Source: Labyrinthula sp. Ha
Taxonomy: Eukaryota; Sar; Bigyra; Labyrinthulida; Labyrinthulaceae
Direction: 5' to 3'
DNA: 64,000 bases
Assembly (NCBI GenBank): GCA_015227615.1
Contig: JAALGZ010000006.1
Span: forward strand, 1,860,001-1,924,000
Made by a program: the position numbers and the translations under genes. Under the pieces are notes generated by a model. It saw nothing but the letters and a program-made list of their open reading frames with translations. It was not told where the DNA came from and made no database searches. Below are positions 33,280 to 45,893 of the stretch, one piece after another (the stretch's first letter is position 1; every line of letters starts with the position of its first letter).

Positions 33280-36066
33280 CTAGAGTAACTTTAATGATTG
33301 ATGTGTGCATTGTATTAGTTGGTCAAGAGATCTATCTAGTTCACCACGACTTTCGGGCTGGAGACTCCTTTCTTCCATTTTTGCTTCTAAAGCTTCTCTT
33401 GCACTTTCGATTTCATTTTTAAATATTTTCAGTTCTTGCTTGGACAACTGGACAAGTTCGCCTGCTATTAAATGCAGACCAGCCAAGCACATCCAAAAGT
33501 CTTCCACTTGGTCACTATCTAGTACCAAATGCTTATTAATATAGTTCATAGAAAGATAAAAAAGTTTTGAATTTTGCTGTACGCTCTGAACCTGTAATAC
33601 CAAAAACAAGACATGAAAGAGCTCTGAGCCTTTAAATGATTGTAGTAAAGCAAGAAAAAGTTCCAGAACCTGCTCCAATAATTCTCCCCTGTAAATATCC
33701 GCTTCATCTTCAAGTTCTTGTATATTTGTTTCTGTGCACTCATCAAATTCATTAAAATCGAACTGGTCATACAGCTCCAAGCAAAGCAACCTAAACTTGA
33801 CCTCCCCTTTCACAAAATGTGCTTCACAAAGTCGTTCGTGTTTTTGCAATGAAAACAATAACAAAAGCTCAACTAATTGTAGGGAGCTAGCCAAGTAGCT
33901 CAAATTGAGTTCATAGACTAACTGAATTTGTGCCACTAGCTGTAGCTGGTGAATACTTCGCAACTTTGTAACATCCGCATTATTTCTTTTCTCAATAAGA
34001 GCTTTGATACATTCTAACCAATAATATGTTACACTTGCGCAATCCTTTTTTATTTTGTTGTAGTAGGTTAGCAGATCAAGTTCGGTTAAAAGTATCCGAT
34101 GATCATCGGGGTATCGACTAAAGACATAAGTAATAAATTTAGCAAATTTAACCACACAATCCGCGTGCTGTCTATCTCTGCAGATCTTAATTGCTTCCAT
34201 TGAAACTTGAATTCCTTGCTCGATAAAAAATCGAGATGGATATTGCTTGTCTTGATACACTGTAGAAAGAGTACAAAAACAATCTAAAACTAGACAAGAT
34301 ACTGTTTTATTCAGCGGACATCTGTATGGGATAGAGGCTATATACTCAATACCTTTATTTCTTCCTATAATGTTTGCATTACTTTCATTTGTTTCAGCTA
34401 GGAGAGTAAGCAATTTACTCCCTAATACTGGTACATTGCCGTATTTACGGGATCGTTGAACTCTTCCTAATAAAAAAATAAATTTTCTTGTCTGCTCAAT
34501 GTATCCTTTTTCAGGACCAGACTTGACAATGTGAAGAGCAATTTGCAAAGAATTTTCCAAGCAAATACACGAACAATCTAGAAACTTTTTGCAAATTAAA
34601 TAGAGTTTCCAAAGAGCAGAATCCACAAAGGAAAACCCCAAAGGAAGTCTATACTTGGCAGTCAACAGTTTGCAGTACAAGCTCAGCTGCTCTACCTCTT
34701 CGAAACCTTGCTTATTTTTCACATTAACCTCATTTATCCAGATTATCAGCGCTAAACCGCTCATAATCCACTGAGGAGTTTCACCAAATGTTTGAATCTG
34801 AGCAAATTTAGGAATGGTGAGTTCATCTAACAACTGATTACCTGCCACTAAAATATCGAGTAACAAAGCCGTGTCTGAATAAATTACTAACAAGTCAAAC
34901 AAAGTTTTGAGGTCTTTTTCATAATAACAGCGCTTAGCCAGGGTTCTAATTCTTGTAATTTCATCATCAACTTTAAGAACAAGTCCTGTTAAACTTTCAT
35001 ACAAATCATTTGCTCGTATAGATTCTATATATGTTTTCAAAAGAACCAGCCCATTTTCCACTTGAACAAAGATTTGGTTTTCATCAACTGAGTCTACAAG
35101 ATTTAACTCAGTTTCACAAAGCTCCGTCATTTTTTCCTTATAATTCTTCCAAGTCAATCCCATTGGAAGTTGTGCCTTCACTACAACAAACGAGTAAATG
35201 AAGCCTATTTTTACTACACAGTCAATAAGCAGCTGATTTTCAACCTTTGTTTCCAAGGAACCTGCAGCTACTTCGTACAGAGAACTCATTTCCTGTTCGC
35301 TGAATAAAAAGGCAGTTTGATTGATAGAGGTCAGTTCATATAGAAGTTCGTCAACATCTTTGCAACTATTTTTTGATAGCTCCGCGAGATGAAAGTTAAC
35401 TTTTTTGTTCATTTCGAACCATTTTCTTTCTAAGTTAAAATCCTCATTTGCCTCCGCTAGAGCAAGACCATTTTTTTCTTCCTCAATGAACCTTCCAATG
35501 AATCTTTTTGGTGGATCGACTAAAGCATCAAGGCCATAAGTAGCTTTTAACGCTTGTTCGTTCTTTTGGTTTATTTTTTCATGCTCAATTTCTTTCTTTC
35601 TTAATAGGGAACGATGAAGTTTAAGATACAAATTTTCTACCAAGTCAAGCAAACTCTTTCTTTGACGCTGAAAATAAGGTTGATGAAAATCACAGCAAGT
35701 TTTCGCAGATATAGTATTAAAGTCCATGAATGATAAATCATTCGTGAATTCTAAGAAATTCGTAATCCTGCTTCTCACTTTTTGACTGTTCAAGCTTGAT
35801 TCTATTAGTGGTACTTGTCTATAATAACTCAAAATATTTTGAAACATATTCAATTTCTCCAAGTTTATCCTGTTTCTAACAAATCTATATATTTCTGAAT
35901 CTTCTGTTACTAACCAGTTTCCAAGCAAGACTATAATCTTAAAGAGTATTTGAGAAGATTCTATGAACATGGAGTTCATTCTCGATACTTGGATGCTCAG
36001 ACTAAGTAACTTTGAAAGTTCTTTATAATACTCAGATATTACAGATATCTTGCTGTCTAATTTCAT
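33280..36066 (-). CDS. Uncharacterised 928-residue helical protein
   Basis: An uninterrupted frame of 2.8 kb encodes a protein that is almost wholly alpha-helical, Leu- and Glu-rich, without signal peptide or membrane segments. It looks like a HEAT, TPR or retromer-type solenoid. Distinctive pieces are ALKATYGLDALVDPPKRFI, LPMGLTWKNYKEKMTELCE and ADIYRGELLEQVLELFLALL. I considered VPS35-like and nucleoporin scaffolds but could not match a diagnostic motif to either. The lack of introns over this length is notable but shared with several neighbours. SEC61 alpha lies upstream on the same strand, 107 nt away. Confidence 0.75.
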   Translation of the reverse strand: MKLDSKISVISEYYKELSKLLSLSIQVSRMNSMFIESSQILFKIIVLLGNWLVTEDSEIYRFVRNRINLEKLNMFQNILSYYRQVPLIESSLNSQKVRSRITNFLEFTNDLSFMDFNTISAKTCCDFHQPYFQRQRKSLLDLVENLYLKLHRSLLRKKEIEHEKINQKNEQALKATYGLDALVDPPKRFIGRFIEEEKNGLALAEANEDFNLERKWFEMNKKVNFHLAELSKNSCKDVDELLYELTSINQTAFLFSEQEMSSLYEVAAGSLETKVENQLLIDCVVKIGFIYSFVVVKAQLPMGLTWKNYKEKMTELCETELNLVDSVDENQIFVQVENGLVLLKTYIESIRANDLYESLTGLVLKVDDEITRIRTLAKRCYYEKDLKTLFDLLVIYSDTALLLDILVAGNQLLDELTIPKFAQIQTFGETPQWIMSGLALIIWINEVNVKNKQGFEEVEQLSLYCKLLTAKYRLPLGFSFVDSALWKLYLICKKFLDCSCICLENSLQIALHIVKSGPEKGYIEQTRKFIFLLGRVQRSRKYGNVPVLGSKLLTLLAETNESNANIIGRNKGIEYIASIPYRCPLNKTVSCLVLDCFCTLSTVYQDKQYPSRFFIEQGIQVSMEAIKICRDRQHADCVVKFAKFITYVFSRYPDDHRILLTELDLLTYYNKIKKDCASVTYYWLECIKALIEKRNNADVTKLRSIHQLQLVAQIQLVYELNLSYLASSLQLVELLLLFSLQKHERLCEAHFVKGEVKFRLLCLELYDQFDFNEFDECTETNIQELEDEADIYRGELLEQVLELFLALLQSFKGSELFHVLFLVLQVQSVQQNSKLFYLSMNYINKHLVLDSDQVEDFWMCLAGLHLIAGELVQLSKQELKIFKNEIESAREALEAKMEERSLQPESRGELDRSLDQLIQCTHQSLKLL

Positions 36067-36173
36067 GTTTCACTCTTCATTTTAAACCGCAACTATAACA
36101 AAAGTTAATGCCTTACAGGCAATAAATGAAATATGGATTAAAGGTTAAACTTTTCTCGAAAGATTCAAGTTAC

Positions 36174-37601
36174 CTAAATACCAAGCGCAGCAACACCTCT
36201 ACCAGCAGTTTCTTTTGCAAAGATTTCAAAGTATTGGTAGATAATTGTTACCGACAATAAGATACCAGTACCTGAACCTATAGCTCCCAAGAAATCAGCA
36301 AACACCGAGAGCGCTCCAATTGCCATACCACCAAAAGCAGCCGCCGTAGGGATGTATCTATTGAAAACTTGCGTCATTGAACCTTGTCTATACCCTCCCA
36401 CAGTCATGCCTTGGTTCATCAAGTTCTTGGTAACATCTTTAGGACTTGAGCCAGAGATATCAATCCAGGTTCTCGCGAATAAACCGCAGGAAGCAGTGAT
36501 GAACACGAAGTAAACAATCACATGAATAGGATCAACAAATAGATCGCCAATTCCATTTGGTGGTGAAATATAATATGCAAGGCCGCCTATGGGTTGCATT
36601 CCTCCTCTTCTAGATCCCTCCACAATCCCCCAGGTTCCCAACAGTCTGACTAGAATGTTACTGCTAAATCGTTTGTACAATACCTGCGACATGAAATAAA
36701 GATTGGACACTAGCGCTGTCTGCAAAATCACAGGAATGTTACTGGTGTAGAACAGCTTGATTGGGTACATGGAGGTAACCCCTCTTTGTCTCTGACTTTT
36801 CAATGGAACCTCTATTCTAAATCCTTGGAAGTAAATCACAACCACAAACACTACAAGGGTTGCAAGAAGATTCATCAGATTCGGTAAATTGTCTCTAAAA
36901 AACGCTTCATGCAGAGCTTCGAGTTTGTTTGATCTCGTTAGGAGCAAGTGGAAGAAAGCAATAATAGCTCCTTCAAACTCTGTTCCCCTTCCTGTATTGA
37001 TTGTAGTTGGTGAGAAGGATTTCCAAATAATGTTCTCACAGATGTTTGTAGCTATAAACAAACTAATACCCGAACCCAATCCATATCCCTTCTGCAGCAA
37101 CTCGTCTAGTGTAATAACAACCATCCCAGCGCAGAAAAGCTGCAAAATAATCAAGACTGCATTACCAACTCCTAGAGTTGACAAATCACCATACATTCCA
37201 CTTAGAACATAAGCAACTGCTTGTCCAATAGTGATCAAGATCCCGAAAAGCTTCTGAGCTCCTCCAAACAAAGCTCTGTCTTCCTTCAGAGACTGATCTA
37301 CCTGAATAAGTTTAACTCCAGCCATCAACTGCATAACCATACCAGATGTAATAATTGGTGATATACCAAGTTCCATTAACGTTCCTCTATTTGAAGCAAG
37401 GATAACCCTGATCCAATAGTAAGGATCAGCATTGTTTGCATTAGCAACCCCATACAAAGGTATTTGGCAACAAACAAGGAACACAAATAGTGTGACAACA
37501 GTCCATAGAACTTTTTCTCTGAATGGAACGCGGCGATCAGGCTTTTCTACTTCAGGAACAATGTAGAGAACGGGTTTAACTAATTGAAGAAATCGAACCA
37601 T
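36174..37601 (-). CDS. SEC61A: Protein transport channel Sec61 alpha subunit
   Basis: This intronless gene encodes 475 residues, the usual length of Sec61 alpha, the ten-span ER translocon pore. Hallmarks include the start [28 protein letters not shown] with the plug region after it, [37 protein letters not shown] and [20 protein letters not shown]. The frame is open for 46 codons upstream (to 37739), but those residues are not conserved and would cover the promoter element, so the start at MVRFLQ is chosen. Its beta-subunit gene and TMEM208 are in the 14-16 kb island. Confidence 0.96.
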   Translation of the reverse strand: MVRFLQLVKPVLYIVPEVEKPDRRVPFREKVLWTVVTLFVFLVCCQIPLYGVANANNADPYYWIRVILASNRGTLMELGISPIITSGMVMQLMAGVKLIQVDQSLKEDRALFGGAQKLFGILITIGQAVAYVLSGMYGDLSTLGVGNAVLIILQLFCAGMVVITLDELLQKGYGLGSGISLFIATNICENIIWKSFSPTTINTGRGTEFEGAIIAFFHLLLTRSNKLEALHEAFFRDNLPNLMNLLATLVVFVVVIYFQGFRIEVPLKSQRQRGVTSMYPIKLFYTSNIPVILQTALVSNLYFMSQVLYKRFSSNILVRLLGTWGIVEGSRRGGMQPIGGLAYYISPPNGIGDLFVDPIHVIVYFVFITASCGLFARTWIDISGSSPKDVTKNLMNQGMTVGGYRQGSMTQVFNRYIPTAAAFGGMAIGALSVFADFLGAIGSGTGILLSVTIIYQYFEIFAKETAGRGVAALGI

Positions 37602-37707
37602 CTTGAATTTATCTTTTTCTTTTTGGTTTACAAGTGGCACTACCGATTGAGAAAGATTATATAAACAGGAGCGATCTGGAACATATTTCTTATTTACTGA
37701 CATAATG

Positions 37708-37715
37708 ACGTGGCA
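37708..37715. promoter_or_regulatory. ACGTGGCA element upstream of SEC61 alpha
   Basis: The element lies about 107 nt before the SEC61 alpha start codon, reading ACGTGGCA on the plus strand. Exact copies occur upstream of uL23m and the gene at 27160, and related TGGCC palindromes upstream of SEC61 beta and L23A. Confidence 0.35.
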
Positions 37716-37739
37716 TAGAATGGAAATATTGCACTCCAT

Positions 37740-40700
37740 GTGCGACTATTTCAGCTAGTGTAGAGAAGAAAACTATTATGACAAGTATAAGAAACATAGG
37801 TCATCTTTCATGATTAATCTAAACTTTCCGTATAGCTGCAACAATTTTTCCATCTCTCATTACTGCCACCACAGTTTTTTGTTCGATTCTGACATTTAAG
37901 TATCTTTAACACCTATTCATGTTACTAATTGCTTTGGTTGTAACAGGATTCTAGATAATGTTGATCTTCTTAAATAAGAAAACTCTTATAATACAACCTG
38001 CAAAATTATTATTGACTTACCGTGTACACCAATAACCACGTCATTTAAACCAATTACCAACACTGGTATTCACTCTCATAGTGATCACGCGTACTTCTAA
38101 ACAGAAATTTAGCGTAGTCCTATCTATTGCAAAAATCAGTGTAAGTTATATTTTTTACTAAGATGTTCTTTGAGAATATCTAACTGGAAGAATGTATATT
38201 TGTTTAGTTCATGCTTGTTTACACCAATCATATCTTCATACTCAAAGCAGTGAAGAAAAATATCCAACATCCAGGCGCACAAGTAGGCATATAATAAAAT
38301 AAAACCATCTGCACAAAATATTGGGGAATATATATAATATTTTGCCTTCTAGAACCTTCCACAAAGATTGTGATACTACTTATACCAAAATCTAAAGAAA
38401 TGAAAAAGGAAAATTGTACAAATCTCCTACTGCTGATCTATGTGCACTTGTCCCCTTGAATTTTAATCTTTATCACTAAAGATTGAATTTTTGCTAGATT
38501 TCAAACTTCTATGCTTCCATCTCTCATATTGATGGAACCCAAACAGACCAAGCGATTAAGTTTGCTGTGAACATTTTTGTGTCCCTACTTACCATAATGG
38601 TATCCATGCACACAAAGATTTACTTCATAGTACCGGAAATAGAAAAGCTGCAGAAAATTCAATTGAGCATTACTTTTATTATTGGTATATCTCCCAGAGA
38701 GGCAACGCATATTTTCTCTGGAATCGTTCTCTGCCGAAAAGTGAAGTTATCGTGGGTTATATTATCCTTGAGCAACCTTTTCAAGCTGAATTTATCGCCC
38801 TTAATCCATTGCTTAAGAAAAATATTCTTTTTGTCTTATAGGTATCAATAATTTTGCTTTGCTACAAAGGTTTTGTTTTATATAATCTCCTTGGAAAACA
38901 CTCTAGAAAATGTCTTCTCTAGGCCTCTAAGAAGTTAATAGAGTGTAGTGTTAGCCCAAAAAATGAAGATGATATTGCTTTATCATCGACACTATCAAGA
39001 TCTTTTTATTTTCACTGTAGCAAAAGTAAAGTAACATCTTGTGAATAAATAATTACCTACTAAGATTTCGCGATAACCATGCTTAAATTATTCAAGTTTC
39101 GACAATATCTATTGTGCATGGCAATCTAAAGAACTTCTCTTGCTAAAAGGTTCTTTCTATCAATACTTGAGGTACTAAGATCCTTTTTAGTCAAATTTTT
39201 CTATGAGGCTAAGAGATACTAAGATAAATTTAATGGAATATGATGACACTACCGAGGGAGCATCGGGACCTTGATCAATGTTTAAGTGCAGAATGCTGAA
39301 AAAGCGGGAAGAATAAACATATCTGTAAGTACAAATCTCAATATGCGGAAGATCTATCTCTGATTAGCTAGATTAATCTTAAAAACAGTTGATGTGAGCT
39401 ACAATGAATTCCCTTCACGAAAAGTAATATATATACCATGATTTAAAAAAACTTTAAAGCTAATTAGGAAGGGCTGAATTTTTTTCTTAATCGAAGAAAG
39501 AGCAGATCATTTGTCAATTAAATCACTGTGTTGAGACATGTAATTGAATTGTTGGGTAAGTGAAATCTCATCGGCTCCAATTTTACCTTCTTTAAGATAT
39601 TTACTGTTTTCTATGAACACTATGAACACTAAAAACACAGCAATTGGATATTTGCTGCGTTTGAACGTGACTTTATTTTAGTTTAAGTGTGACTTTTACT
39701 AGTATGCCGGGTGATGTGTTTAATAGTCTTACAAGATTCTTGTAAATGCTTCTAAAAGTGTTATTTGTAGTTCTTAAGAATGAATTGCTCGTTGGGAAAT
39801 AATAAGGATATACAATAAGAAAAACACGAGAATATTTCATGTACTTAAATGATACTGAACAAGGCTTACAGTATTGAATAGCTACTTATATTATAGCATT
39901 TTTCGGATTCTACATGAAATCTCCGTGATTTATGATAATGGTGAAGTTATGGTTTAAAGTTGGGTTGGTTGGGTCACAATATATCAATGGTAACTATATT
40001 AATCTTCGAGAAGTCTTACTATCAATTACATCATCAATTTGCTTTTTTTACATAGGAAACATAGTACATTAAGAAAATATCCTCAAGAAAATTACAGAAA
40101 ACTTAGATTTACTACTAAACAAGAGTTCGGCATTTCATATGTTACACCTATAAATAAAATATACCACCAAAAATTCTTACCGTACAGTTCATACCTAATG
40201 AAACAAACTATGATAAAATTTTTCATATATTTAGAAAAGATTGATGAATGTTATGATATGTCTCCATGAATTAAATACTGTGTTTGGAGCTTGATTAGAT
40301 TCAAGCACTATTTATGAAATATCATTATGTGAAAAGAAAGACCAGAAGTCAATATTCTGGATAATACCACCTGGAGTCCAATAAATACTCCCCCACCCGC
40401 CCCAATGTACTCAGGTTCGCCACTGCCCATTAGTGCCCACTACAATTTGCATTTGAATGATCTAACTACGTCATGTAGTTTCTCATGACATGAGAGAAAT
40501 CAGCCAGAAATTTCACGTTGTGATATTAAAAACAGAATCAAATTCACATTATAAGGAGCAAATAGGTAGGAAAGATATCTTAACAATTAACAGCGTTCAT
40601 AAGTTGATTCAGACCCTGGCATAATAAATGTTTAGAAGGTAATGAACCAAGTCGCATCAATGTGCCACACAAAAAACTCTTACAAGTAGACATTGAAACG

Positions 40701-43700
40701 TATAACTAAGAATTTCTTGATAAGTCAGGAATATTGATAAGCTTTATATTAAGCACTTTTCAGATACTTGTTGTGTTCTGTTTTCCTCTATGAATGCAAG
40801 CAGGTACTTGTTAAGTTTATAATTCTATGTAATGGCACAATGGGCGAAACATAGCATTATATTATGTGAAGTTTTATGGAAATAAATAAGAATCAATAGT
40901 ATAATTTGAATTTCTTAAATTAAATACAAAGAGCGAACAGAGTTTTTAAGGGTTTTTCACAGAATATTTTTCTAGTTTACGATTCATTTAGAGACATAAG
41001 AACAATTTGGTACTAGTGTATGTGCTTTCTTTTGTTGATAATAGTTTAAACTTTTTTCTAGATGATTAGAAACTATTGTGTGATTGGCTGACTTCTTTAT
41101 TATTGTTTTCTCGCATGTTTTTCCCCAGCGCTTGAAGTAGCATATCTCATAGAAAAATATTGACTAATAAGTAGTTTGTTGATTGTTGTCAACTCGATTA
41201 AGTTAATCGATTAAAAATTCTGAGTTATTTCATTAGGTTTATTATTGTGCTATTTTTCTACATGTGGTTGAATACTTTACCCTTACATTTTCCATTTGCT
41301 CAGCTAAATACAAGGCACTGGTTGTTGTTTTTATTGCATTTAGCCAGATAGCTGGTCTATCTTAAAGTGATAATTATATTATATAATTCTATTAAACCTG
41401 TTGAGTTTAAATTCCGTTGCAAGTGTTTATTCTTGCTTATTGGTTATAGATACATTCCAAGTTGTCTTAGTCTCGTTACTGTTGCATAAGCATCTTCCTT
41501 GTTATGGGTAAGTTAGCGTCTATAGAAGATCATACTTATCCTGTGGCTATGTTGCAAAGTAACCCCTTAGCAGAACATCTTATAAGTAAGAATCTTCGGT
41601 AAATATTTAAGTTTTTAAGCATTCGTAACAAACGTAATAATAAAACATGATACTAAGTTTAATAGCATATTGTCTTATAAATAATAAAATTTAAGAAGAA
41701 TCCAATCATAGTTGAGAACATTCCCATGTTGGCATTTTCTACAGACGCCATTTGGAACCTCTGCAAGTGTAAATTTAAGACATATTCAACTATATCAAAA
41801 TAGTTAGAATGGAAAACTCAGTTTACAAGAAGCTAGAAATGGTTGACTGGGCCCGTTTTAAATTTATTCAATACATAGAGCCCCCGGTAACTCTACAAGG
41901 ACATATAAGAGAGCCAGAATTCTTAAATCTGCTACGAAGGAAGTAATAAGAGAATTATTCAAACTTTCATATCCTTGGCATCGCCTTAGTTATACACATT
42001 ATTAGGCACTTAAGCTTTTCTATCTCTACACTAGTAGATAAACTGCGCATATCTATAATGCTATGGCTCAAATATAATTACGACAATTACTTCTTTCCTT
42101 TTATTACTTGTCAACAAATCTAACATTCCCAAACTAGCTAAAAGCACAGTATATAATATCAAACTCTCTATAGGCTATTATGGACCATTTATGAAAGTAT
42201 CTTAAGACCATGTAGCAGGTCTGATAGATGGTATGTGTAAAAACAGATTTTCTTAAATTCAAAAAAGATAGTAAAATTAAATGCTGGGATCTAGGTACCT
42301 CATTAATAATCTACTTAGAATCTTTTTGTAAATTTAACATATTGTTATACAAATATTATTGAGTACCCTTGGGTGCGTGGTTTTATTAGAATGCGAAGCA
42401 AGTGGCATTTTTCTTAATACTTCATGTAGGTAAAGTTAAAAAAATACTCTTTTCTTCCTTAGTACAGCAAGCTGCACATTGTTTAACCTTTGAAATTCCA
42501 CCTGTATTTAACTTCATTTTTTTCAATCATCGAAAAAAAATCGATGGAAATCTTAGTGCCTTGGATGTAGCATATATCATGAGTAAAAAAAGGCTGTGTC
42601 TATTGAAAAAAAAGTTCAGCGGATAAGATATGTCTGAATCTCTAATATGGAGAATTTGTAGAGTTTAATTGAGTAGGCGTCCTTAGGACCTCAGATGATA
42701 TGTACACTTTGTTACATTGTTTAGAAGTTTGAGGGCAGATACAATGAGTCTCTTTGTTCTTAAACCTTGCACTATTTGATTTAATATAAAGTCAAGTCTT
42801 TACAAAAATGTGCAATAAATTTTTTTCATAAAAAATGCTGCAGAATGTGCTCACTTTTGGGTAAAGTAGTTCGGGTATTCTGCGGTCTTCTGGTAAGACG
42901 AATGAAAATATTCCTATCATATAGGTAGAGATCAAGTTTAATCACACCCACCAATTATCAAATATTGTAAACATGATTATTTCCGGGTTGGGTACCGATA
43001 AATTCTTATTAAACATCGGCTTTGATAAAATACTTTGTCTTAAGCTTTAAGGAGTATTGTTTTCGCGCAATGATAGGCGATTCATGACTCCTTAGCTTTT
43101 GCTTGAAATATTTTAGAGGCATGTAGTATACATTGTTGCAACAGCCAACTGTCCATTAACATTTTTAACATGGGTAATTATATAAAATCACAAATACACT
43201 TGCCTGGAAAATATTTTATGGTTGACAACTTGATGTGGAAAAAACAGCTTCAATGACCATAATCTCTTATGCATGTATGATCTTTCCATAGAATAAGCTC
43301 AGCCAATAGTTGCTAGCGAAGTCTACACTAATTCTTATCCGCACTAAATAACAATTTTCGTAGAATATACGATATCTTAAACATTCGAACATGGAATTTT
43401 CTGTATTTCTTGTATCAATCCCAAAGCTGGTTCAAAGTGAATAATAAGAATACACAGTGAGCTCATTTAAGGCCAATAATGAAGATCAAGATCCATTGCC
43501 CCAAAACTTTCTGAGAGTTTCTACACCTATGTATCCTTTAGAACTAAATTATTGCCCTAATGGAAAACCCTCCATGAGTTTCAATAGTACGTACATTCCA
43601 ATAACATTTATTCTGTTGTTCAATAACACGAAAATTTCAGTTAGAGATTCGATGGTACAGGATCTTTACTACTAATCAATTTTCGTTCACCGAATATTTA

Positions 43701-45893
43701 AAATTTACATAGTGAAACAAAGTACAGGAAAATGGTTAAGTTATTCCCAAAATATTTGTCAAAGAAAGCATTGTAAAGGTTTTCTTAATTGGTAATGGTT
43801 TCTTTTTAGGATTTTTTTTCGGACGTTCTTTGTCTCAATATATGACATGTGAAAAATTAGGATGTTGTGTAAACCTAAGCGATTAACAGTATTATTGGTA
43901 CTCCCATCGGTTCTTAGTTTTAATATTTTACTCTAGTTTTTGACATGCCTCAATTATTGTATGAAATACACCATACCCAAAATGAAAACTTTTTTAGATT
44001 CTTCCAATCTTGGCTAAAGCCTTATGTTTACTTTTAAATTTAATGGAAATAATATAAAAACAGGGGACCTGGTCTCATCTAATTTAACTTTAACTGGATT
44101 GTGTATATTTCCTATGGTAATATACGACAGCCGAATTTTTTCCCTGAAACAGAACACTATTTGAAATATTTCTGTGGCGTTAATAGGATGGACCCCATAC
44201 TAGAATATGTTTGATCACAGGAAGTACACATATGTCTCAACGAGCAAAACCTTACTATAAATGGTAATAGCACAGGCAATATCATAAAAAAAAAGGTAAA
44301 GTCAGACCATCAACAATGCAAAATAGACGTAAAATAATATAAAAACTTACTCAATGTGTTTGACGAATCTGCTTACTTTGTTTATTCCTGTGTGTGTGAA
44401 ATCTTTCTTTTCAATTTTTTATTATGCTGGTGTTGGAGAAGTACTTCGGTAGGGTATGAGGACATTTCCAGTTTTCTGTAGCCGTAAACGGGAATGATCT
44501 CCGCCAAAAACTCCATCTTATCTTCAACTCAAAATAAGTTAGGTTCAGACTAAAAATTCTTTGCAAGTCTAGGCTGGTGTCTTGGTGTAAAGACTGTCAC
44601 TCAATCAGCTCGCCGTAACCGGGTTCCGGTTATGCATGCAAGAATGAGGCTATAGCGACAGAGCTAAATGAACTACAATAATATACCCCTGAGACAAAAT
44701 ATATGTGTGTATTGGCGGGTGGAAAATGACACTCTTCAATCGCTTTTACCACAAATAACTCTTTGGCATAACATCATATGATGACGTAACACCCCTGCTG
44801 AAACTACTGTTAGATTGTTCAATAAACCTTCCTTCAACTTATTGGTAGGCCCTCATAGAAAAAGGCATTTGGTTTCATTGCATACTTTTTGTTTCATGAA
44901 AGATGTGCCAGATGTGGATTTCAGTACGTAACCAGAAACCTTAATGAACTAAGGAGGATGAAAGGATAACAATAATAAACTTGTTTCTTGCTTAAGTTTA
45001 TTCATGCTGAAATTAATTGGTTTTTACTAACACTTCACTAGCTGTTTTCCTTATGCTTACCCAGCGATGTATATACCTTCCGTTGTTAGTTGGATCCTAG
45101 TAGAGTATTCACTAAGTTTTCTTCAATCAGGATCTTTGGCTATTTCATATAGGTGTAATGAAGTCTCTTTAAACTAACGTTCCTTAGTATAAAGCTGTAG
45201 ACTGGGGAGTATTGCTCAAAGAAAAAATGAAAACTATCAAACTCAAACTCGCTCAAAGTTAATTTTAGAAACTGTGAAGATCCTCAACACTAAGTCATGA
45301 AACTGAGATTCCTTAACAAATTCTTCATTGAGGGCCATAAATCATTCTCACTTAGTTCCTCAGAAATCTTCAAAGATTGCTAAAATGTTCTCAAGGAATC
45401 TTCAATGAGTTCCTTTGTTCTCACTGAATTGGTTCCGTGAAATCTTCATTCAGCAGTCCTCAATGAAACCTTCATTCATTGTAGTTCTTGCGCACTCAGA
45501 CTGGCTCAGTCACCTGAAAACTTTCCAAAAAATCCGACTAAGTGCTCCTTGATGACTCGCTCTGCACCCCTAGCTTGTAGTGAAATTGAAGGACTCTTAC
45601 AATCCTAAGTTGTTTCTTCTTATTGAAGGTACTGGGCAACTGAAGATAATCTTCACAAAAGCCCCAGCAGAAATCAAATTTGAAAATTTGAGACAGATGA
45701 TAAGTCCCGTTGCCATAGTACATTAAGCAGTTACTTCAACTTTTGCCTCGGAGTACTATGCCTAAACCCAATTTTAATCTAGTGACAAAGTCCAGAAAAT
45801 TCCATCTTTATCTTATTGAGCTTTGTGCTATTTATGCAGCTTATTCAACTTTTAGTGTCATTGCAATTAAGATTGAGCTACAGAATAGGTGAA
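37740..45893. other. Longest gene-free spacer (8 kb)
   Basis: No supportable gene in 8.1 kb. A C-rich patch lies near 40390-40430 and a degenerate tandem repeat near 45320-45480. Otherwise it is AT-rich with many stops in all frames. A few short open frames lack any conserved feature. Confidence 0.55.
45320..45480 (+). repeat. Degenerate tandem repeat (TTCTCA...TTCC...AATCTTCA units)
   Basis: Three or more imperfect copies of a 30-45 base unit can be seen. Each runs roughly TTCTCA, then GTTCC, then AATCTTCA, and fragments such as CTTCATT recur at the flanks. This looks like a decayed minisatellite. Its base composition is less AT-rich than the surrounding spacer. Confidence 0.45.

Noticed and set aside
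44590-44660. tRNA-like sequence with a GGTTCCGG core
   Set aside because: No acceptor, D or anticodon stem can be built around it, and the T-loop consensus is not met.
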